Of a stretch of DNA of 19,027 nucleotides, positions 14,916 to 19,027 are shown piece by piece. The translations under genes were made by a program, and so were the position numbers. Origin of the DNA: Fusobacterium sp. (GTDB lineage: Bacteria; Fusobacteriota; Fusobacteriia; Fusobacteriales; Fusobacteriaceae); assembly GCF_019012925.1 (NCBI RefSeq), contig NZ_JAGIRL010000032.1, forward strand, positions 1 to 19,027, read 5' to 3'. The stretch's first letter is position 1. Each line of letters opens with the position of its first letter. The notes below the pieces were generated by a model that did no database searches, was not told the origin of the DNA, and saw nothing but the letters and a program-made list of their open reading frames with translations.

Positions 14916-16052
14916 TTATTTTTTTATAATTGTACCTGTGTACATTCTATCAGTTCTAACACCTGGTTTGATCTCTCCGTTGATAGAGAAAACTTTATTT
15001 TCTAAAAGAACTAATCCTTCACCACAAGGAGCATCAAATGGGATCTCTCCAATAGATTTCCAAGAGTTTGTATTAGCGTTATAAACTAAAACCTCTCTAT
15101 TCCATCCAAATTCAGCAGGATCAGCACCAAAGTAGTTAGCTTTATAGTTAGCTAATTCCTCTCCTTTTAAATTTCCAAGATAGTAGTTAGCATCATTCCA
15201 TAATTGTTTTTCAAATCCACCAATAACCATCATTTCATTTTCATTTAATTTAACAGAATTAGCTCCAAGAACAGAGATCTCTTTACCATTTATAACAACA
15301 GAAGCTACCTCAGTCCAAGTATTTGTATCGAAATTATATTTATATCCATCAACAAAAGCTTTAGAGTTTCCTCCACCGAATACATATAATTCACCATTTA
15401 ATAGTTGAGAAACAGATTGAGTTCTAGTATCTCCAGGTACAGATGCTAACTCTACAACCTCTTTAGTTTCTAAATCATAAGAGTAGAATTTGTTTGAAGC
15501 TTTTCCATCTTGTTTACCAGTATGGATATATAATTTTCCATCTTTTTCAACTGCTCCACCATTTTGGAATGTGAAAGGAAGATCTCCTATTTTTTGAGCA
15601 TCTAATTTACCATCTTTCATAGTTAAGAACCAGATATCATTATCTTGTTCAGCTTGAGCAGCTCCACCGATATAGTAGATTCCCTCAGGTGTAGTTACAG
15701 AAGCTCCATATCCTATCTCGTGAGGTAGGTTTGTATGTTCAACAACTTCAAGTTGCCCATTGTTTTCAGTCATAACATAGATATCTGAGTATAAAACTTT
15801 AGGTCCACCTTGAGCAGTAGGTTTGATAGGGAAGTTAGCTCCTCCACCAACAACTATGTACTTTTCTCCAAGAGATCCATAAAGAACACCTGCAGTACCT
15901 ATATTTTTTTCGTATCCTTTTTGAGCTGGAAGATGACCAGCAGTCTCCCAAACTATTTTTTTGTCAACGTTAGCTTGTTTTACAACATTTGTAGATGAAC
16001 AACCAGCTAAAACTAGAGATGAAACTATTGCAGCAAATAAAATTTTTTTCAT
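14916..16052 (-). CDS. nanM: NanM-type sialic acid mutarotase, cyclically permuted kelch propeller, predicted lipoprotein
   Basis: A 378-residue protein. NanM enzymes convert alpha- to beta-N-acetylneuraminate in the envelope, speeding sialic acid use. The N-terminus MKKILFAAIVSSLVLAGC is a lipoprotein signal with lipobox LAGC and lipidated Cys18. The rest is a six-bladed kelch propeller with blade motifs YIVVGGGANFP, YYIGGA, LYIHTG, LYVFGGG and MMVIGGF, ending in a SINGEIKPGVRT segment. The order, with IGTAGV and GGGANFP near the N-terminus, matches the cyclically permuted mutarotase subgroup. GGAGG (complement of 16059-16063), 6 bases before this ATG, fixes the start at 16052. An upstream in-frame ATG at 16094 would bury the lipoprotein signal. 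It is transcribed alone and divergently from a predicted outer-membrane barrel. A non-sialic substrate is possible. Confidence 0.85.
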   Translation of the reverse strand: MKKILFAAIVSSLVLAGCSSTNVVKQANVDKKIVWETAGHLPAQKGYEKNIGTAGVLYGSLGEKYIVVGGGANFPIKPTAQGGPKVLYSDIYVMTENNGQLEVVEHTNLPHEIGYGASVTTPEGIYYIGGAAQAEQDNDIWFLTMKDGKLDAQKIGDLPFTFQNGGAVEKDGKLYIHTGKQDGKASNKFYSYDLETKEVVELASVPGDTRTQSVSQLLNGELYVFGGGNSKAFVDGYKYNFDTNTWTEVASVVINGKEISVLGANSVKLNENEMMVIGGFEKQLWNDANYYLGNLKGEELANYKANYFGADPAEFGWNREVLVYNANTNSWKSIGEIPFDAPCGEGLVLLENKVFSINGEIKPGVRTDRMYTGTIIKK

Positions 16053-16100
16053 AATAAACCTCCAAATTAATTCATCATTTGCACTCGTGAACATAATTTT

Positions 16101-16125
16101 ATAATATGATGATACAACATATTAT
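16101..16125. promoter_or_regulatory. Inverted repeat flanking the nanM -10 box, candidate operator
   Basis: ATAATATG (16101-16108) and CATATTAT (16118-16125) are perfect inverted arms with a 9-base centre that contains the minus-strand -10 box. A dimeric repressor bound here would block the nanM promoter. The regulator is not identified. Confidence 0.5.
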
Positions 16126-16137
16126 CTCATAAGTCAA
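16109..16137 (-). promoter_or_regulatory. nanM promoter
   Basis: On the minus strand, -35 TTGACT (complement of 16132-16137), a 17-base spacer and -10 TATCAT (complement of 16109-16114). The predicted start near 16102 gives a leader of about 50 bases. Confidence 0.75.
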
Positions 16138-16291
16138 CAGTATTTTTTTTAATGGAACATATAAATGCGTAATTTTGTGAAAAATAAAAAGTCTAAACAA
16201 AAGTTTTTTAATAAATTTTATAAAAAACATATGAAATATAAGATTAATTGAACTGATAATTAACAAAAACAACTAAAAAAATAAAAAAAAC
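16138..16291. other. AT-rich spacer between divergent promoters
   Basis: No ORF or RNA gene is seen. It holds long A and T runs upstream of both promoters, which could act as UP-like elements or regulator sites, and a GTCTAAA (16191-16197) also found in the repeats at 14594 and 14674. Confidence 0.4.
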
Positions 16292-16320
16292 TTGATTTTT
16301 TTAAAAAAATAGGTTATGAT
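16292..16320 (+). promoter_or_regulatory. Promoter of the outer-membrane barrel gene
   Basis: -35 TTGATT (16292-16297), a 17-base spacer and -10 TATGAT (16315-16320). The predicted start is about 16327, immediately before a strong hairpin. Confidence 0.8.
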
Positions 16321-16327
16321 GACTACA

Positions 16328-16361
16328 TGAAAACAAATGAATCGGGAGTCATTTGTTTTCA
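16328..16361 (+). promoter_or_regulatory. Perfect 13-bp hairpin at the predicted mRNA 5' end
   Basis: TGAAAACAAATGA (16328-16340) pairs perfectly with TCATTTGTTTTCA (16349-16361), loop ATCGGGAG. No T tract follows, so it is not a terminator. It begins within about one base of the predicted transcript start. This resembles 5'-terminal hairpins that stabilise porin messages such as E. coli ompA. The loop contains a ribosome-binding-like GGGAG. Confidence 0.75.
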
Positions 16362-16382
16362 CATTCACGTTAAATGTAAAAT

Positions 16383-16388
16383 GGGAGG
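16383..16388 (+). promoter_or_regulatory. Ribosome binding site choosing ATG 16399
   Basis: GGGAGG (16383-16388) lies 10 bases before ATG 16399. The upstream in-frame ATG at 16327 coincides with the predicted transcript start and would put 24 polar residues ahead of the signal peptide. Confidence 0.75.
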
Positions 16389-16398
16389 ATTAAGTTTT

Positions 16399-17304
16399 AT
16401 GAGAAGATTAGCATTATTATTAGCAACAATGGGAATAGTATCAGCAGCAGCTTTTGCTGAAGCACCAGTTCTAAAAGTAACAAGCATAGGACAAGAGATC
16501 GAGATAGAAAATTCTGATGGAAAACAAGATGTAGATAGTATATTCTTTGGAAATATGGTTAATTTATCATATGGAGATTGGGCATTTGGATTACAAGCTG
16601 GAAAATTCTGGTCTTATGATGATCATGATGGACTAGATAGTACTGATTCAAGATTACAAATAGATGTGTGGAATAAAGTTACTGATAATTTAAAATTGGG
16701 ATATAGATATAGAGGACAAAAAAATCTAGATAGACATTATGCAAGATGGGACTATTCAAAAGATTGGTTCTGGTCATCAGGAGATGTTTGGTATGAATCA
16801 AATAATGGAACTCCAGGAGCAACTGACAATATAAACTCTGAATTTTTCCCACTTGGGGTTAAATTTGGAGATTTAAAAATTGGATATTTTGTTAACTATC
16901 AAAAATTTGTAGGGGATTTATCAGTAGCAAAAGATGCTAAAGGTGATATAACAGGAGGAGCACAAGAAGATTATTTTGAGCACCAATTAAGAGTATGGCA
17001 CCCATTATATAAGGGAGAAAAATTCTTCTTGGATTTTGAAGGTAGAGTATCATTATCAACATCTGCTGACTATAAAGATTATCCAAATGGAGTGTCAACA
17101 AAAAATAGACATTATGACGACTTTGGAAGAATAAGACTATACTTAAGACCTACATATAAGGTATCAGATTCTTTAACTGTATATGGATACTATGGATATG
17201 AGTTTAAAGATTATAAATATGAGAATGGTGCTAAGAGAAGTGATTATCATGATGCAAATGACAACTATCAAGATATTGGAATTGGATGGAATTATAAATT
17301 CTAA
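16399..17304 (+). CDS. Predicted outer-membrane beta-barrel porin, possible sialic acid channel
   Basis: A 301-residue exported protein. The signal peptide MRRLALLLATMGIVSAAAFA is very like that of the FomA-family porin downstream, with likely cleavage before EAPV. The mature part has alternating aromatic and polar beta-strand patterns, such as RLQIDVWNKVTDNLKLGYRY, RIRLYLRPTYKV and LTVYGYYGYEFKDY. It ends with a typical outer-membrane C-terminal strand IGIGWNYKF with terminal Phe. It is shorter than FomA (377 residues here). Length and strand style recall the KdgM/NanC porins, and the divergent neighbour is nanM. In E. coli the NanC porin is encoded beside nanM, so a role in acidic-sugar uptake is a reasonable inference, not proof. 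The start at 16399 follows GGGAGG. It is flanked by its own promoter and terminator. Confidence 0.78.
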   Translation: MRRLALLLATMGIVSAAAFAEAPVLKVTSIGQEIEIENSDGKQDVDSIFFGNMVNLSYGDWAFGLQAGKFWSYDDHDGLDSTDSRLQIDVWNKVTDNLKLGYRYRGQKNLDRHYARWDYSKDWFWSSGDVWYESNNGTPGATDNINSEFFPLGVKFGDLKIGYFVNYQKFVGDLSVAKDAKGDITGGAQEDYFEHQLRVWHPLYKGEKFFLDFEGRVSLSTSADYKDYPNGVSTKNRHYDDFGRIRLYLRPTYKVSDSLTVYGYYGYEFKDYKYENGAKRSDYHDANDNYQDIGIGWNYKF

Positions 17305-17343
17305 TTTATCCACTGAATTTAGCAAAAAATTAATTTAAATCAC

Positions 17344-17389
17344 AACAGGAATTGAACAAGTGTGTTAATATGTTTCAATTCCTGTTTTT
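17344..17389 (+). terminator. Rho-independent terminator of the barrel gene
   Basis: A perfect 13-bp stem, AACAGGAATTGAA (17344-17356) with TTCAATTCCTGTT (17374-17386), followed by T residues to 17389. Confidence 0.9.
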
Positions 17390-17574
17390 ATTTTGAAATT
17401 TAAATAAAAAATAGACTATAAACTAAACAGATAAAAAAATAAAAAAATATTTAAATTTAGATAAAAAAATAAAAATTATTCACAATCCCTTATAAATAAA
17501 GAGTTTTGAGAAGAAAATATGAATGAAACGTGATATAAGAGAGTGTTTGAAAATAAGAAAAGGTAAAAAAAGTA
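17390..17574. other. AT-rich intergenic stretch upstream of the FomA-like gene
   Basis: No ORF, RNA gene or strong hairpin is seen. It is dominated by A runs (about 17421-17480), which may act as curved DNA or UP-like sequence upstream of the porin promoter. Confidence 0.4.
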
Positions 17575-17603
17575 TTTACAAATCAAAGAAAATGAGGTAT
17601 AGT
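17575..17603 (+). promoter_or_regulatory. Promoter of the FomA-family porin gene
   Basis: -35 TTTACA (17575-17580), a 17-base spacer and -10 TATAGT (17598-17603). Predicted start near 17610, giving a leader of about 72 bases. Confidence 0.8.
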
Positions 17604-17622
17604 TATCTTAACGGGAGAAAAG

Positions 17623-17645
17623 TAGATCTATTTTTTGTAGATCTA
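17623..17645 (+). promoter_or_regulatory. Hairpin in the FomA-like 5' leader
   Basis: TAGATCTA (17623-17630) and TAGATCTA (17638-17645) are self-complementary arms around a 7-base loop TTTTTTG. They form an 8-bp stem about 13 bases from the predicted transcript start. No T tract follows. Confidence 0.65.
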
Positions 17646-17681
17646 TGAAAAATTTATGAAAAAAAAGAAGGAGAGATACTT

Positions 17682-18815
17682 ATGAAAAGATTAGCACTTT
17701 TATTAGGATCACTATTAGTAGTTTCTGCTGCTGCTTCAGCTAAGGAAGTTGTTCCAGCACCTGTAGTTGTAGAAGAAGCTCCAGTACAAGTAGTAGAAAA
17801 AGAAGTTATCGTGTACAGAGATAAAGAAGAAGGATTCAGACCAAATGGATTTGTAAGAGGAGAATACAGATACTATGATAGAACTGAAGGACAACAAAGA
17901 ATAGGATATCCTAACTGGAATAAAAACAACAGATATTCTAGACTTGAGTTACAAACTAACATCAACTTTACTGAAAACCAAACTTTAGATATCAGAAGTA
18001 GATCATATGAGAGTCTAGCTAATAAAGATAGATTTAGTGGTAAAAGTAAAGAAGATCAAGTAAGAGTACAATACTACTATAACCACGGATTATTAGGAGA
18101 TACTAAAGTAAATGGGACTTCATTTGTAGAGTATAAAAATGAAGGAAGTTCACAAAGTATTCAATACAGATATGATTTCCAATTCGCTGACTATATGTTT
18201 GATAATGACTTTATCAAAACAACTAACTTTGTAGTTGGACCAAGAGCTATTTATGCTTGGAATGATTCTAACTCTAGTAACTATTCATATACTTTAGGAT
18301 TATATATGGATTGGATCAACCAATTACCATTTGGATTCAGTACTGAAGTAGAGATCGATGGATTTGATTATACTAAATTTGGAAAAACTGCTAGAGAAGA
18401 AAGTGCATATAATGGAGGAAATGGATATGTAGATAAATATGGAGTATCTGTTAAAGCTGTATTAATGCAAGATACTACTCTATACTCTGCAGATAAAATG
18501 ACTGTAAATTGGCACTCAGAAGGAGGATATGACACTTATAACTATTCAAATAGACAATTAAATGGTCATGATTATGGAGTTAAAGGATCTGATGCTGAAG
18601 GAAATTCTATTTTTGGTTATAGAGAGTCAGAATATGCTAGTTATGAAGCATACTTCTCATCTGATGTAACTCTTAACTACCAAGCTACTGAATTTGTAAA
18701 CTTATTCGCAGGAGCTGGAGCAGAGTACAGAAACTGGACTATAACAGCTGAAGAGGATGCATCTAACTGGAGATGGCAACCATACGCATTCGCAGGATTT
18801 AATGTAGCATTCTAG
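17682..18815 (+). CDS. FomA-family major outer membrane porin
   Basis: A 377-residue porin. The signal peptide MKRLALLLGSLLVVSAAASA (cleavage before KEV) closely matches fusobacterial FomA. A Pro/Val/Glu-rich linker (about 21-50) contains EKEVIVYRDKE, the FomA-like stretch leading into FRPNGFVRGEYRYYDR, the first barrel strand. The rest alternates strand and loop with many Tyr and Asn and ends GFNVAF with terminal Phe. FomA forms trimeric general-diffusion channels and is an abundant surface antigen and adhesin. Larger Fusobacterium genomes have several paralogues, so which copy this is cannot be told. AAGGAG at 17668-17673, 8 bases from the ATG, fixes the start. Codon use is noticeably richer in C-ending codons (AAC, TAC, ATC) than neighbours, as expected for a highly expressed gene. 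It has its own promoter, leader hairpin and terminator. Confidence 0.92.
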   Translation: MKRLALLLGSLLVVSAAASAKEVVPAPVVVEEAPVQVVEKEVIVYRDKEEGFRPNGFVRGEYRYYDRTEGQQRIGYPNWNKNNRYSRLELQTNINFTENQTLDIRSRSYESLANKDRFSGKSKEDQVRVQYYYNHGLLGDTKVNGTSFVEYKNEGSSQSIQYRYDFQFADYMFDNDFIKTTNFVVGPRAIYAWNDSNSSNYSYTLGLYMDWINQLPFGFSTEVEIDGFDYTKFGKTAREESAYNGGNGYVDKYGVSVKAVLMQDTTLYSADKMTVNWHSEGGYDTYNYSNRQLNGHDYGVKGSDAEGNSIFGYRESEYASYEAYFSSDVTLNYQATEFVNLFAGAGAEYRNWTITAEEDASNWRWQPYAFAGFNVAF

Positions 18816-18852
18816 TCTTGTTGAGTGTGTGTAAAAATTAAATAGAATTTTT

Positions 18853-18882
18853 AGTACCTGTGTAATAGCAGGTACTTTTTTT
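18853..18882 (+). terminator. Rho-independent terminator of the FomA-like gene
   Basis: An 8-bp perfect stem, AGTACCTG (18853-18860) with CAGGTACT (18869-18876), an 8-base loop and a T run to 18882. Confidence 0.9.
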
Positions 18883-18899
18883 ATATTTTTTTATATTTA

Positions 18900-18928
18900 T
18901 AGAGATTTTATTTGTAATATGGTATAAT
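18900..18928 (+). promoter_or_regulatory. Promoter of the gene at the window end
   Basis: A perfect -10 TATAAT (18923-18928) with a weak -35 TAGAGA (18900-18905, 4 of 6) at 17-base spacing. It precedes GAGAGGAG (18946-18953). Confidence 0.6.
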
Positions 18929-18965
18929 GAATATCATGTATCAAAGAGAGGAGCTGAATATAGAT

Positions 18966-19027
18966 ATGAAAAAAATACCTATTGCAGTGGAAGACTTTAA
19001 AAAAATAATTGAAGAAAATTATTATTA
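18966..19027 (+). CDS. N-terminal fragment, probable predicted AAA-ATPase (PF09820-like) protein, cut by window end
   Basis: Only 20 codons are visible: MKKIPIAVEDFKKIIEENYY. This opening (MKKIPIG..dFkkLieenYYYVDKT) is characteristic of the large family annotated as AAA-ATPase-like with a C-terminal PD-(D/E)XK nuclease-like domain. Those genes are multi-copy in gut anaerobes, including fusobacteria. GAGAGGAG at 18946-18953 is 12 bases from the ATG, rather long; no better start is visible. A promoter lies just upstream. The call rests on the N-terminal pattern only and needs the downstream sequence. Confidence 0.62.
   Translation, partial: MKKIPIAVEDFKKIIEENYY

Noticed and set aside
16053..16094. 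Upstream in-frame ATG extending NanM by 14 residues
   Set aside because: GGAGG sits correctly for the ATG at 16052, and the shorter form has a standard lipoprotein signal.
16244..16263. TTAATT(N8)AATTAA inverted repeat upstream of the barrel promoter
   Set aside because: Short and AT-only; expected by chance at this composition.
16327..16398. Upstream in-frame ATG extending the barrel protein by 24 residues
   Set aside because: It falls at the predicted transcript start inside the hairpin, has no ribosome binding site, and would put polar residues before a clean signal peptide.

Overview
The window looks like a chromosomal segment of a Fusobacterium species. It is very AT-rich with Gram-positive-like ribosome binding sites. 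It also carries a FomA-type major outer-membrane porin, secreted MORN2-repeat proteins and a cyclically permuted NanM-type mutarotase, a combination that fits Fusobacteria, perhaps the larger-genome species. The species cannot be fixed from the sequence alone.

Layout. (1) 1-1980: the C-terminal part of the ferrous iron transporter FeoB, a small Cys/His-rich FeoB-associated membrane protein, and a terminator. (2) 1998-8450: a tight housekeeping operon encoding a class B penicillin-binding protein with a PASTA domain, the PriA replication-restart helicase, peptide deformylase, a DivIC/FtsB-like septum protein and class II fructose-1,6-bisphosphatase GlpX. It ends at a strong terminator. (3) 8472-8954: a small two-helix membrane protein of unknown role. 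(4) 9025-9620: a promoter, six tRNA genes (Gly, Glu, Val, Asp, Thr, Leu) and a terminator. (5) 9643-14828: a four-gene operon encoding an exported MORN2-repeat protein, a large polytopic membrane protein, a membrane-anchored MORN2-repeat protein and a small membrane protein. Its base and codon use differ from the flanks, and I recognise no described system with this layout. (6) 14857-17390: a NanM-like lipoprotein on the minus strand, divergent from a predicted outer-membrane beta-barrel. Both have clear sigma70-type promoters. An inverted repeat flanks the nanM -10 box, and a perfect hairpin sits at the predicted 5' end of the barrel mRNA. (7) 17575-18885: a FomA-family porin with its own promoter, a 5'-UTR hairpin and a terminator. 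(8) 18900-19027: a promoter and the first codons of a gene resembling the predicted AAA-ATPase (PF09820) family.

The genes suggest three themes. The first is a conserved growth and division block (cell wall synthesis, replication restart, N-terminal processing, septum assembly). The second is outer-surface nutrient uptake, where NanM plus the neighbouring barrel may handle sialic acid, by analogy with nanC-nanM in E. coli. The third is an accessory cell-envelope module built on MORN2 repeats, which is the most promising undescribed element here. The most checkable regulatory signals are the nanM operator-like repeat and the two porin 5'-UTR hairpins.
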